In this document: in pieces, positions 18,866 through 28,024 of the stretch
Layout of the letters: every line of letters starts with the position of its first letter
Numbering within the stretch: position 1 is the first letter of the stretch
DNA from: CAVEFW01 sp963643505
GTDB taxonomy: Bacteria; Actinomycetota; Coriobacteriia; Coriobacteriales; Eggerthellaceae
Assembly (NCBI GenBank): GCA_963643505.1
Contig: CAVIKF010000001.1
Location: 186,001 to 250,000, forward strand
Direction: 5' to 3'
Length of the DNA stretch: 64,000 bases
Position numbers and translations under genes: made by a program
Notes under the pieces: model-generated
What the model was told of the DNA's origin: nothing
Seen by the model: only the letters and a program-made list of their open reading frames with translations
Database searches by the model: none

Positions 18866-20260
18866 ATGAAGACCAACACCGAACTCACCCAAGAGTATTT
18901 CGACATCATCACCAGGCTCGAAGGCGACATCGAGGGGCGCCAGCGAGCAGCTGAGTACATGGCCCGATCCACAGCCATCGTCCACGACAAGCACGTGGCG
19001 TGCTCGTTTATCCCCCGCCTGTTCAACGACCGCACCTACCGCGCCATGAAGGAGTGCGCCGAAACCGCCCACCGCATCCTGTGCAAGGTCATGCAACACT
19101 ACCTTGACGACCCCGACTATCGCGATGTCTTCAGTTTCGATCCGCGTCTGGAGGAAATCATCCTCATTCCGCGTCGTTACGACTCCTTGCTCCCCTTCGC
19201 ACGCGTGGACACGTTCATGAACGAGGATGACTACACCTTCAAATTCTGCGAGTTCAACGGCGACGGCTCAGCCGGCATGAACGAGAACCGCGAGATCACC
19301 CTGTCCGTCGCAGGCACGCCAACCTTCCGCGAATTCGTCAAGAGCTACCGCGTTCAGACGTGTGAGATTTTCAACCAATGGGTCGGTGAGTTCATCGATA
19401 TCTACGACACCTTCGAGAACCGCGTGAAGAATCCCCGTTTCGCCATCGCCGACTATCTCGACCATGGCGTCGTCGCGGAGTTCAAGCACTTTGCCCGCCT
19501 GTTCGAGTATCGCGGCTACCCCTGCACCGTTGTGGACGTCCGCGAGTTGACATTTGACGGCGAGGTCTTGCGCGACAAGAACAACCAGCGCGTCGACGCC
19601 ATCTGGCGCCGCTGCGTCACCAATGACGTCCTGGAGTTTTGGGATGAGACCCAACCCCTCATCGAGGCGGTGCGTGCAGGCAAGGTCGCCCTCATCGGGT
19701 CCTTCGCCGGCCACATCATCCACGACAAGCAGATAAACAAGGCGCTGTTCCACCCCAAGACCCGCGCCTTCCTCACCGATGACGAGGCCAAGTTCGTCGA
19801 CGAGACCGTGCCCTTCACCGCCTTCCTCAACGACAACGAGGTCAATCTCGAGGAAATCCGCACCACCAAGGACAAGTGGATCATCAAACCCACCGACGCT
19901 TACGGCGGAGACGGCGTCTACGCAGGTGCCCAGGTCGACCAACAGACATGGGACGAGGTCATCGACAAATACGCCAACTCAGCCGCAGGTGCGCCCTTCA
20001 TCGTCCAAACCTTCATCTCCCCCTACAAGACCGACACGCTGCCCTACGAGACCGTGGAGGAACTTGCCAAGGGTGATAAGCCCGTCCTGCCCGCGCAGTA
20101 CAACAACCTCAACGGCCTCTACCTGCTCAACGGAAAATTCGGAGGCGTCTTCAGCCGCTTGGGACCCAAGCACATCATCACAAAGCCCATGGGCTCCATA
20201 ACCGCTGCAACCATCTGGGTCCACGACGAGCAGGATCCGTTCGTCTTCGAAGAGGACTAG
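18866..20260 (+). CDS. circularly permuted ATP-grasp (glutathionylspermidine synthase-like) protein
   Basis: A 464-residue soluble protein. CEFNGDGSAGMNEN (about residues 131-144), SFAGHIIHDKQINKALF and DKWIIKPTDAYGGDGVYAG resemble the permuted ATP-grasp fold shared by glutathionylspermidine synthase and related peptide or amine ligases; the Lys-Pro and Gly-rich strand would hold ATP. The catalytic partner substrates are unknown, so an amide-bond-forming activity is inferred only. The ATG at 18866 follows GAGGAG. Its stop is three bases before the next start, so it forms an operon with the membrane protein that follows. Confidence 0.72.
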   Translation: MKTNTELTQEYFDIITRLEGDIEGRQRAAEYMARSTAIVHDKHVACSFIPRLFNDRTYRAMKECAETAHRILCKVMQHYLDDPDYRDVFSFDPRLEEIILIPRRYDSLLPFARVDTFMNEDDYTFKFCEFNGDGSAGMNENREITLSVAGTPTFREFVKSYRVQTCEIFNQWVGEFIDIYDTFENRVKNPRFAIADYLDHGVVAEFKHFARLFEYRGYPCTVVDVRELTFDGEVLRDKNNQRVDAIWRRCVTNDVLEFWDETQPLIEAVRAGKVALIGSFAGHIIHDKQINKALFHPKTRAFLTDDEAKFVDETVPFTAFLNDNEVNLEEIRTTKDKWIIKPTDAYGGDGVYAGAQVDQQTWDEVIDKYANSAAGAPFIVQTFISPYKTDTLPYETVEELAKGDKPVLPAQYNNLNGLYLLNGKFGGVFSRLGPKHIITKPMGSITAATIWVHDEQDPFVFEED

Positions 20261-20263
20261 ATA

Positions 20264-21085
20264 TTGGCTACTTTCAAGACAGTCATGGGCTCGAAGCCCG
20301 TCGTGGCTCTGGTTCGCGCCGGAGCCACCCTTTTTCTTGCCATAACCCTCGTCGCGGCAGGATTTGCAGCATGTCTATTGCCCCAAACCACCGCGATGCT
20401 CGCGGACAGGACCGTCAACACGGAGTTGTCCTCCTTTGACCACGACGAACTCGTCAAGGGAGCCTTAGCGACAAGGGACTATTCCTTCTTCGGCCACGAC
20501 AAGCACGCCCTCTTGGCCACCATCTACGAGATGAACCAGGATCTGCTCGCCGACGGGTTCACCTATCCGAGCTATTTGAAGCACCCCAAGATCGACACGA
20601 CGGCAAACGCCCAGTCCATGACCACGGAACAACTTCAAAGCGCTTTGTATGGCAGCAACGAGATCTATGTTCTCGACGACGAGGCGACCTCCCATCTCGA
20701 CGATGTCTACAACGTAGCCCGTGTCGCGTTCGTCGCCCTCGGCGCCATAGCCATCCTCACCATCGCCGGCATCGCCCATGTCGTCTTCTATCGCCGCTGG
20801 CGCGGGGCGTGGTCGGTCTTTGCCTTTGCGGGCGGAGGCCTGCTTGTCCTGTTCTTGGCCTTAGGCATCGCCGCAGCGGTTGATTTCACAAGCTTCTTCG
20901 CCACGTTTCACAGCTTCCTCTTTGCAGAAGGGAGTTGGGTGTTCTCCATCGACAGCCTGCTCATCTGCATGTTGCCGCAAGGATTTTGGATAGGCATGGG
21001 GGGAGTTTGGCTCACGGTGAGCGCCCTGCTCTCAGCGATATCGCTGTTCCTTGGTGTAGCGCTGCGCAAGCGCGGACGCCGCTGA
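20264..21085 (+). CDS. DUF1461/TIGR01906-like integral membrane protein
   Basis: A 273-residue protein with an N-terminal helix (about 15-40), an extracytoplasmic stretch with TRDYSFFGHD, and three further helices from about residue 155 on. The segment SFFATFHSFLFAEGSWVF followed by SIDSLLICMLPQGFW matches the FH-F--W-D--LI---P--F pattern typical of DUF1461. Function unknown. The start is a TTG at 20264, seven bases after AGAGGA inside the upstream gene; an ATG at 20285 is the alternative. Translational coupling to the ATP-grasp gene suggests a shared process, perhaps at the membrane or envelope. Confidence 0.72.
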   Translation: MATFKTVMGSKPVVALVRAGATLFLAITLVAAGFAACLLPQTTAMLADRTVNTELSSFDHDELVKGALATRDYSFFGHDKHALLATIYEMNQDLLADGFTYPSYLKHPKIDTTANAQSMTTEQLQSALYGSNEIYVLDDEATSHLDDVYNVARVAFVALGAIAILTIAGIAHVVFYRRWRGAWSVFAFAGGGLLVLFLALGIAAAVDFTSFFATFHSFLFAEGSWVFSIDSLLICMLPQGFWIGMGGVWLTVSALLSAISLFLGVALRKRGRR

Positions 21086-21089
21086 AACT

Positions 21090-21129
21090 AGGACATCGTG
21101 ACCAGGACATCGTGACCAGGACATCGTGA
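21090..21129 (+). repeat. 14-bp tandem repeat, nearly three copies
   Basis: AGGACATCGTGACC at 21090-21103 and 21104-21117, then AGGACATCGTGA at 21118-21129. Confidence 0.9.
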
Positions 21130-21146
21130 ACGACGCTGTCAAACGT

Positions 21147-21215
21147 CGCTGAAGCCGAAACGACAGAGGACGCGGGCGCCATTGGCAAGCACCGCTGAAG
21201 CCGAAACGACAGAGG
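21147..21215 (+). repeat. 23-bp direct repeat after the DUF1461-like gene
   Basis: The sequence starting CGCTGAAGCCGAAACGAC occurs at 21147-21169 and 21193-21215. Its first seven bases equal the end of the upstream gene around its TGA. Confidence 0.88.
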
Positions 21216-21239
21216 CGCAAACCGATCGCGCCCCTGTCG
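21207..21239 (-). terminator. bidirectional hairpin at the end of gltX
   Basis: CGACAGAGGCGC and GCGCCCCTGTCG pair with one mismatch; a short T run follows on the minus strand. Confidence 0.6.
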
Positions 21240-21266
21240 TTGTGCGTCCTTGGCGTATCGTTATCC

Positions 21267-22736
21267 CTACACCTGCACTGTGGCAAGCGCTGCGGCAAGA
21301 CGCTCGATAGCAGCTTTGACACGCTCGATGGTCTTATCCTTACCCATGATGGCGGCGAGGTCGGTACCGCCGCCGGGAGTCGACTTCATGCCGGAAAGAG
21401 CAATGCCAAGCGGATAGAGCATCCACCCGTTCTTGACCTCGCATTTTTGCGCCATTCCGATGCATACCTCGGATATCGTGTCCCGATTCCACGCCTCGAG
21501 CGCCTCGAGCTCGGGTAAGAGCACGCGAAGCGCCTCGAGTGCGGTCTGCTCCGTCGTCTTGAACTTCTTGTTCTTGTACAGCTCGAGCTCGTACTCGGGC
21601 ATCTCGTCAATGAAACGGACGCGATCGGGGATGTCGCTTAGGATCTCGCATCGCGGCTTGAGGTTGCGGCTCAAAAGCTCCGCGTTGATCTCGCTCTTGA
21701 CGACAGTGCGGATCCACGGCAATGACAGCTCGAAGAACTCCTCGTCGGTCATGTTGTTGATATAAGTCGCGTTGATGTAGCGTAGCTTCTCGATGTCGAA
21801 GATAGCTGGCGACTTGCTGATGCGGGAGGGATCCCATGCCTTCACCATCTCGGGAAGCGTGAAGAACTCCTGGTCATCAGGGGAACCCCAACCAAGCAAA
21901 AGCAGATAGTTCACAATCGCCTCGGCAAGGTAGCCTTGGGCGACGAGGTCTTGGTAGCTCGCATCGCCGTTGCGCTTCGAGAGCTTGGTGTGCTTGTCTT
22001 TCATGACCGGCGGGCAGTGGATGTAGCGAGGCGTGTCCCACCCGAAGGCCTCATACAGCAAGTTGTACTTCGGCGTCGAGGACAGATACTCCTGGCCGCG
22101 AACGACATGGGTGATCGCCATGAGGTGGTCGTCGACCACGTTTGCGAAGTTGTAGGTCGGCATGCCGTCGCTCTTGATGAGGATTTGGTCCTCAAGCAGG
22201 GCGTTATCGAACTCGAGATGACCGTAGACGATGTCATCATAACCCGTCGTGCCCTCACTCGGCATCTTTTGGCGGATGACATAGGCCTCTCCGGCGGCAA
22301 GCTTCGCCTCGACCTCCTCTCGGGACAAGCCGCAGCACTTGCGATCATAGTGACTAGCGTCCTCGCCGTTGGCGATCTGCTCCTCGTACAGGGCCTTCAG
22401 GCGCTCTTCGGAGCAAAAGCAGTAATACGCGTGACCGGCCTCAACAAGCTGCTTCGCGTAGTCGAGGTACATGCCCATGCGTTCGCTTTGGACATAGGGA
22501 CCGTACTCACCGCCGACATCGGGGCCCTCATCCCAGTTCAAACCGGTCTCCTTGAGCGTCGAATAGATGACGTCAACCGCACCCTCGACGTAGCGACCCT
22601 GGTCGGTGTCCTCGATGCGCAATGCGAAGACGCCGTCCTCATGTTTAGCGGTGAGGTACGCATACAACGCGGTGCGCAAATTACCGACATGCATATACCC
22701 TGTGGGGCTCGGTGCGAAACGGGTTCGGACAGTCAT
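21267..22736 (-). CDS. gltX: glutamate-tRNA ligase
   Basis: A 489-residue class I synthetase that charges tRNA-Glu. The HIGH-type motif is FAPSPTGYMHVGNLRTALY near residue 10 and the KMSKS-type motif is KHTKLSKRNGD near residue 250. Also seen: RIEDTDQGRY, SDGMPTYNFANVVDDH and VVRGQEYLSSTPKY. The anticodon-binding helical domain makes up the last 180 residues. Start: ATG 22736 with AAGGGTGG upstream; a longer in-frame start is not supported by the family. Whether it also charges tRNA-Gln cannot be told from this window. Confidence 0.96.
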   Translation of the reverse strand: MTVRTRFAPSPTGYMHVGNLRTALYAYLTAKHEDGVFALRIEDTDQGRYVEGAVDVIYSTLKETGLNWDEGPDVGGEYGPYVQSERMGMYLDYAKQLVEAGHAYYCFCSEERLKALYEEQIANGEDASHYDRKCCGLSREEVEAKLAAGEAYVIRQKMPSEGTTGYDDIVYGHLEFDNALLEDQILIKSDGMPTYNFANVVDDHLMAITHVVRGQEYLSSTPKYNLLYEAFGWDTPRYIHCPPVMKDKHTKLSKRNGDASYQDLVAQGYLAEAIVNYLLLLGWGSPDDQEFFTLPEMVKAWDPSRISKSPAIFDIEKLRYINATYINNMTDEEFFELSLPWIRTVVKSEINAELLSRNLKPRCEILSDIPDRVRFIDEMPEYELELYKNKKFKTTEQTALEALRVLLPELEALEAWNRDTISEVCIGMAQKCEVKNGWMLYPLGIALSGMKSTPGGGTDLAAIMGKDKTIERVKAAIERLAAALATVQV

Positions 22737-22880
22737 GGATTCCACCCTTCTACCTCTCATCTGTCTCTCAAAAAAGACTCGCAATCAAATTGTCATGACT
22801 TTGCATTCTATCACGACCGCGACTCCGCTCGCCTTTCCTCCCGACGTTGAACAGAAAGCGAGGGGGTTGAACGGGGGGAA

Positions 22881-22961
22881 GTTGAACAGGGGACGGAGGA
22901 GTGTTCAACTTCGTTGAACACTCCTCCGTCCCCTGTTCAACTTCCGCGTCCCCTGTTCAAC
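22881..22961. repeat. REP-like palindromic element, site 1
   Basis: A perfect 29-bp inverted repeat (22881-22909 and 22913-22941) with a 3-base loop and core CAGGGGACGGAGGAGTG, plus a partial third copy at 22947-22961. A 14-mer, CTTTCCTCCCGACG, lies on both sides (22833-22846 and 22961-22974). It fills most of the spacer between gltX and the thioesterase gene. The CAGGGGACGG core recalls RAYT-mobilised REP sequences, but no RAYT gene is in this window. Confidence 0.88.
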
Positions 22962-23044
22962 TTTCCTCCCGACGGCGAGCCATTCTTGGCGGATAATACG
23001 AGAGTCCCTTTTGCACCAAACCCCTTAGAAAGGAATCCCCCCTC

Positions 23045-23458
23045 ATGGCACCTTTGGTCACGTCCTCCATGTCCCTCCAAGAGATTCAGGCATTCTTCGC
23101 AGGCGACAGGTTCGCAACAAGCGCGGGATGCGTCATCATCTCGGCCGAAAAGGGACATGCCGTGTGTGAGATGTTAATCACCGACGACCACAACAACGGC
23201 ATGGGACGCGTCATGGGAGGCGCGATCTTCACGCTCGCGGACTTCGCAGTCGCCATCGCATGTAACATCGACGAGGAGCCGACGGTTTCTGTCAGCAACA
23301 CCATCGAGTACCTCTCCAACACCAAAGGCACCAAACTCATCGCGGAGTGCGTCGTCGACAAGTCTGGCCGCTCGCTTGGCTTCTACACCGTCGACGTCAC
23401 CGACAATACCGGCCGAAGAATTGCCCGCATGACCGCCACCTGCCACCGCAGGCCATAA
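23045..23458 (+). CDS. PaaI-type hotdog-fold thioesterase
   Basis: A 137-residue single hotdog domain. The motif NNGMGRVMGGAIFTLADFAVAIA contains the helix and acidic residue of the PaaI/acyl-CoA thioesterase group, and VSNTIEYLSNTKGTKLIAECVVDKSGRSLGFYTVDVTD forms the following strands. It probably hydrolyses an aromatic or medium-chain acyl-CoA; the substrate is unknown. The ATG at 23045 follows AAAGGAA. Single gene, convergent with mfd. Confidence 0.86.
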   Translation: MAPLVTSSMSLQEIQAFFAGDRFATSAGCVIISAEKGHAVCEMLITDDHNNGMGRVMGGAIFTLADFAVAIACNIDEEPTVSVSNTIEYLSNTKGTKLIAECVVDKSGRSLGFYTVDVTDNTGRRIARMTATCHRRP

Positions 23459-23530
23459 GGTGCTAGGCCCCGCAACGGGCATCCCGTCGGCGCACACACC
23501 CCGCACACAGGCGCCTTATGCCCATGCGCG

Positions 23531-26500
23531 CTACCCCTCGCACATCTCCTTCAAGAAGTCAAACACCGCCCCAAACATCGCATCGTCTTCGGCAATCTTG
23601 AAATGGCGCACCGGAAGACTCAGCTTGCGCTTTTCACTAAGGTAACGCCCACCCGATCGACGAAGCGGGGTCATCTTTGCGCGCGGTATGTCGATGGGTT
23701 CCACTATAAGCTTACCTGCCACCATCGAGACAAGGTTGATTCCGTGTTCGTTGGCGAATGCTTTGATGCGGGCCTTGGCAAAAAGGTTACGGGCTGCTGC
23801 AGGCATCTCGGGACGCTTTTCGCCAAGCTCGGACTCAAGCTCGTCCACCTCCTTCACCGTCGCGGCGAAAGCGATTCGGCGATACCAAAGTACGCGCTCG
23901 TCAGCAGCAGAAACGTACTCCTCTGGCAGGTAGGTATGGCCCGGGAGGTTGACCGTGATGTCGGAGAGCGCAGCAGGCTGGGCGCTGGCTTTCTCAACAT
24001 CGCCCTCGCGGGTGGCATTGACGGCCTCGTTGAGCATCTGGGCAAACAGGTCAAAACCCACGGCACTCATGTTTCCGGACTGCTCAGCTCCAAGCAGACT
24101 GCCTGCGCCACGAATCTCCAAATCACGCATGGCGATGCGCATACCGCTGCCAAGGTCTTGGTGCTCATCCAGCGCAGTCAGGCGGGCAATCGCCTCCTCG
24201 GTAAGCTCCACATGCTCAGGGAACATGAAGTACGCGTATGCTTGGGCACAGGAACGACCGACACGGCCCTTCAGCTGGTACATCTGGGCCAAGCCGAGTC
24301 GTTGGGAATCCTCGATGATGAGGGTGTTCGTGTGGGGATTGTCGATACCGCTCTCGATGATCGTCGTCGCGACAAGGACATCGAGCTGTCCGGCGCTGAA
24401 CTCCTCCATCACGCTCTCGAGCTGGTTTTTATCCATCTGGCCATGCGCCACGCCAACCCGGGCCTCCTCGGCCGCCGCCTTCACGCGCTTGACGGCCTCC
24501 TCGATGGAGCGCACACGGTTGGAGACGTAATAGACCTGCCCGCCGCGCTCGAGCTCGCGCCGAATCGCGCCGCTCACGATATCAGGATCCCACTCACCCA
24601 CCGTTACTTTCACAGGTCTGCGATCGTCCGGCGGCGTCATGATGAGGCTCATATCGCGCACGCCCGACAAGGACATCTGCAGCGTACGGGGAATGGGCGT
24701 GGCAGACAAGGTCAAAACATCGATGGACTCACGCAGGTTCTTGAGTTGCTCCTTGTGGCCGACGCCGAACCTTTGCTCCTCGTCGATGATGACAAGGCCG
24801 AGGTCGTAGGGGTTCACATCGCGAGACAACAGGCGATGTGTGCCGACGAGCACGTCAACGTCACCTTCCGCAAACCCCTTGAGCGCGACAGCCTGTTGTT
24901 GGTCCGTACGAAAACGCGAAAGCACCTCCACCTTGACACCGAAGGGGGCAAAACGGTCGTTGAAGTTGTTGAAATGTTGTTGCGCCAAGATCGTCGTCGG
25001 ACACAACACCATGACCTGACGACCGTCCTGTGTCGCCTTGAAGGCGGCGCGCAACGCGACCTCCGTCTTGCCAAACCCCACATCGCCGCAGATGAGCCGA
25101 TCCATGGGTCGGGGTGATTGCATATCGGCCTTCACGTCCGCGATGGCGGCGAGTTGGTCTGGCGTCTCTTGGTATGGGAAGGACTCCTCCATCTCCCGTT
25201 GTGCGGCGGTATCGGGTCCGAATTGGAACCCCTTCACCGCGGCGCGACGCGAGTATACGTCGACAAGGTCGAAGGCAAGCTTTTTTGTAGCACGATGAGC
25301 CTTGCCGAGCGCACGGGTCCAATCGCTTGTGTTGAGGCGGGTCAGGCGGGGGCTGGCACCTTCGGGACCGACGTAGCGCGTGACGCGGTCGAGTTGCTCC
25401 ACCGGGACAAACAACTTGTCACCGTCAGCATATTCCAAGAAAAGGTAGTCGCGGACCGTGCCATCGACCTCCTGTTGGACGATGTCGCGGAAAAACGCGA
25501 TGCCATGGGAGGCGTGGACCACGTAATCACCGGGCTTGTACGGAAAGGTCATCTGGGTGATATCCACACGGCGGCGAATGCGGCTGGCGTTTCGCGAACC
25601 TTGGGTGTCGGCGACGCTGATGAGGGCGAGCTTTGCCTTCGGGAAGATCATGCCCAAGGGGATGTCGGTGTCCGTGACGTTGACGACGCCGAGGCGAAGA
25701 CGGCGCTTCTCAGCACCAGGAGTATCGCTGTGGCGGCTCGTCTTGCCTTGTGTGTCACCGGAATATCGCTTAGAGCGCTCCGTGGGTACCACATCCTCCG
25801 AGAGGACCTCTTGCACAGGGATCCCCTGTTCGACAAAGGCAAGCATCATGTCTTGGCGCACGCGGTAAGACGGCGCGCTGAACACGACGAGGTTGTCGCC
25901 GTCGATCAGTGAGCGGCATTTTCCGTAGAGTTTGTCGGGGCTTCCCGCGACGTCCACGCGCTTCACCGGCAGGTCATCGTCAACGCTGCCCCCTGTGCGC
26001 ATGATGGAAAGGTACGTCCCGCGTTGTCCCCGTCCGAAATTGATCTTCGTCGGAGGACATAAAAGTCCCTTTGCGTTGATGTTGGAACCTTGGAGGCGGG
26101 CAATCGCGTCCTCGTAACAATGGCTGGAGTCGTCGAACAGGGAGCGCGGCTCAACAAGCACGCTCATGGACTCCGACGTCGTATAGTCCCCCAAGGTCAC
26201 CAGCTTGTCATAGATCAGGGGCAAAAGCACCTCGGAGCCGGGAAAGCGAAGGCCCCCTTCGAGGTTCTCAAGAAGTTCGCGCAAGACAGGGTTGGACTTC
26301 GCAGGAACCTCCAACTTCATGCGTGCTTTGGCCAATGACTTCGCCGTAAAGCGGAACTCGGTCACCGGGAAGATGGCGACGTTGGCCAACGAGCTGATGG
26401 TTTGGCCCGTGCCGGGAACGATGCGGCGGATCTCCTCGAGATAGTCTCCGAAGAAATCGAGGCGGACGGGATAGGTAAGGTTGCCCGGATACACATCAAC

Positions 26501-27067
26501 GGTTCCGCCGCGGCGGGCAAAGGTACCAGGGCCATCCAAATCTACCGTGTTCTCATAGCCCATCTCCTCAAGGACACGGGTGAGATCCTCAATCGTCTCC
26601 GCCAAAGATAGCCCTTGGTCGCATATCTCGCACTCTGCCGCCAAATTGAGTGGCCGTGCGGCGTTTGCGCCCGCAGGGGCCAAGGAGCGCACCAACGCAC
26701 GCGCACTTGCGACCACGATTTTCTTCTCGTTGGATTGCAATGCCCACGCCGCCTCCATACGGTGGGCGATCATCGCGGGGTCGCCAGGTTTGTCCCGGTT
26801 GAGTCGCTCGAGGCGGGCGGGAAAGCGCAACACATGCTCCTCCCCCACATAAGCGCTGAGAGAGCGGGCGAAATTCAACGCCGTCTCCTCACCCGCCACG
26901 ATGACCAGGGTCGATTGGGGCTTGCGGGCAAACTGGGCCGCCACAAGCAACGCTCGAGCCGAGGAGGCAACGCCAAGAGCGGCATCCTCACCGGCGTCAA
27001 GTTTGTCCCAAAACCCCTTGAGAGCGGCGGTCATTTCGAATCGATATGCAAGCGAATCGATCAGCAT
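23531..27067 (-). CDS. mfd: transcription-repair coupling factor
   Basis: A 1,178-residue DNA translocase that removes stalled RNA polymerase and recruits UvrA. The UvrB-like N-terminal region includes GTFARRGGTVDVYPGN and the DFFGDYLEEIR segment. The RNA-polymerase-interacting module is YKPGDYVVHASHGIAFF..VEQLDRVTRYVG. The RecG-like motor has GDVGFGKTEVALRAAF, IIDEEQRFGV, LSATPIPRTLQMS, ATTIIESGIDNP and RVGRSCAQAYAYF. The C-terminal domain starts near NLPGHTYLPEEYV. Start: ATG 27067 with GAGGAGG upstream, 11 bases away. A Ser/Arg/Lys-rich insert (about residues 430-470) precedes the RID. Divergent from nth, another repair gene, 145 bp away. Confidence 0.96.
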   Translation of the reverse strand: MLIDSLAYRFEMTAALKGFWDKLDAGEDAALGVASSARALLVAAQFARKPQSTLVIVAGEETALNFARSLSAYVGEEHVLRFPARLERLNRDKPGDPAMIAHRMEAAWALQSNEKKIVVASARALVRSLAPAGANAARPLNLAAECEICDQGLSLAETIEDLTRVLEEMGYENTVDLDGPGTFARRGGTVDVYPGNLTYPVRLDFFGDYLEEIRRIVPGTGQTISSLANVAIFPVTEFRFTAKSLAKARMKLEVPAKSNPVLRELLENLEGGLRFPGSEVLLPLIYDKLVTLGDYTTSESMSVLVEPRSLFDDSSHCYEDAIARLQGSNINAKGLLCPPTKINFGRGQRGTYLSIMRTGGSVDDDLPVKRVDVAGSPDKLYGKCRSLIDGDNLVVFSAPSYRVRQDMMLAFVEQGIPVQEVLSEDVVPTERSKRYSGDTQGKTSRHSDTPGAEKRRLRLGVVNVTDTDIPLGMIFPKAKLALISVADTQGSRNASRIRRRVDITQMTFPYKPGDYVVHASHGIAFFRDIVQQEVDGTVRDYLFLEYADGDKLFVPVEQLDRVTRYVGPEGASPRLTRLNTSDWTRALGKAHRATKKLAFDLVDVYSRRAAVKGFQFGPDTAAQREMEESFPYQETPDQLAAIADVKADMQSPRPMDRLICGDVGFGKTEVALRAAFKATQDGRQVMVLCPTTILAQQHFNNFNDRFAPFGVKVEVLSRFRTDQQQAVALKGFAEGDVDVLVGTHRLLSRDVNPYDLGLVIIDEEQRFGVGHKEQLKNLRESIDVLTLSATPIPRTLQMSLSGVRDMSLIMTPPDDRRPVKVTVGEWDPDIVSGAIRRELERGGQVYYVSNRVRSIEEAVKRVKAAAEEARVGVAHGQMDKNQLESVMEEFSAGQLDVLVATTIIESGIDNPHTNTLIIEDSQRLGLAQMYQLKGRVGRSCAQAYAYFMFPEHVELTEEAIARLTALDEHQDLGSGMRIAMRDLEIRGAGSLLGAEQSGNMSAVGFDLFAQMLNEAVNATREGDVEKASAQPAALSDITVNLPGHTYLPEEYVSAADERVLWYRRIAFAATVKEVDELESELGEKRPEMPAAARNLFAKARIKAFANEHGINLVSMVAGKLIVEPIDIPRAKMTPLRRSGGRYLSEKRKLSLPVRHFKIAEDDAMFGAVFDFLKEMCEG

Positions 27068-27212
27068 GCCTACCCGGTCCTCCTCTTTCTCAAAAACGCA
27101 TCTGCCCAACGGCATCTGCCCAAAGCACGAAAGCCGCAGAAAACCTGCGGCAGCCTCGGAGAATGTACTTTACCATAGAAGGAACAGGGAAACCCCGTTC
27201 GAAAAGAGTCCT

Positions 27213-27872
27213 ATGCCTCGCGAATCCAAAAAGAGCAAGCTCGCCCGCGCCCTCCAAGTCTGTCAGCGCATGGACGAGCGCTACCCTGCCGCAAAGTGTG
27301 CCTTGAACTATTGGGACGACCCGTTCAAGCTCACTATCGCCGTCATGTTATCCGCCCAGACCACCGACAAGGGCGTCAACCGCGTCACCCCCCTGCTTTG
27401 GGAGCGCTACCCCACCATTGGCGACCTTGCGTCCGCTGACGTGGAGGATGTCGCCGAAATCATCCACTCGATCGGTTTCTACCGCAACAAGGCCTCCAAT
27501 TGTGTGAACATCGCCCGCATGGTGTTGTCCGAGTTCGGCGGGGAGATTCCTCGTGACATGGACGAGTTGCAAAAACTTCCTGGCGTCGGCCGCAAGACCG
27601 CCAACGTTGTTGCCAACGAGGCATTTGGCATCGTCGAAGGCATTGCTGTCGACACCCATGTGTTTCGCATCGCCCACAAACTACGATTCTCCAAGGCCCA
27701 AACACCGGCAGAAACCGAGAATGACCTGCTCGCCTTGCTCCCTCGGGAACTTTGGGGCCCGGTAAACCACCAATGGGTGTTGTTCGGGAGGGAAATCTGC
27801 ATTGCGCGGCATCCCAAATGCAGCGAATGCCCCATCGCGGACCTTTGCCCGAGCTGCGAAAGGGAGGACTAG
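27213..27872 (+). CDS. nth: endonuclease III (DNA glycosylase/AP lyase)
   Basis: A 219-residue base-excision repair enzyme removing oxidised pyrimidines. The helix-hairpin-helix is KLPGVGRKTANVV with catalytic Lys128; the catalytic Asp147 is in VDTHVFRIA; and the 4Fe-4S cluster has C196-x6-C203-x2-C206-x5-C212. Length and motifs are standard. The ATG at 27213 has AAAAGAG upstream. Followed directly by REP-like repeats. Confidence 0.95.
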   Translation: MPRESKKSKLARALQVCQRMDERYPAAKCALNYWDDPFKLTIAVMLSAQTTDKGVNRVTPLLWERYPTIGDLASADVEDVAEIIHSIGFYRNKASNCVNIARMVLSEFGGEIPRDMDELQKLPGVGRKTANVVANEAFGIVEGIAVDTHVFRIAHKLRFSKAQTPAETENDLLALLPRELWGPVNHQWVLFGREICIARHPKCSECPIADLCPSCERED

Positions 27873-27893
27873 CGGCTGCGACACGCGCGCGCG

Positions 27894-28011
27894 TGAACAG
27901 GGGACGGAGGGGTGTTCAACCTTCATTGATAAAAAAAATGAACACTCCTCCGTCCCCTGTTCAACCCAAAATGAACACTCCTCCGTCCCCTGTTCAACCC
28001 CCCTGTTCAAC
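27894..28011. repeat. REP-like palindromic element, site 2
   Basis: Same core as site 1: one plus-oriented copy (27894-27920, one base different), two minus-oriented copies (27939-27965 and 27972-27998) and a partial copy to 28011, directly after nth. Confidence 0.87.
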
Positions 28012-28024
28012 CCCCGTTGACCCC

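Noticed and set aside
23453..23523. Terminator between the thioesterase gene and mfd
   Set aside because: CATAAGG-GC and GCGCCTTATG can pair, but the loop is very long and there is no T run.
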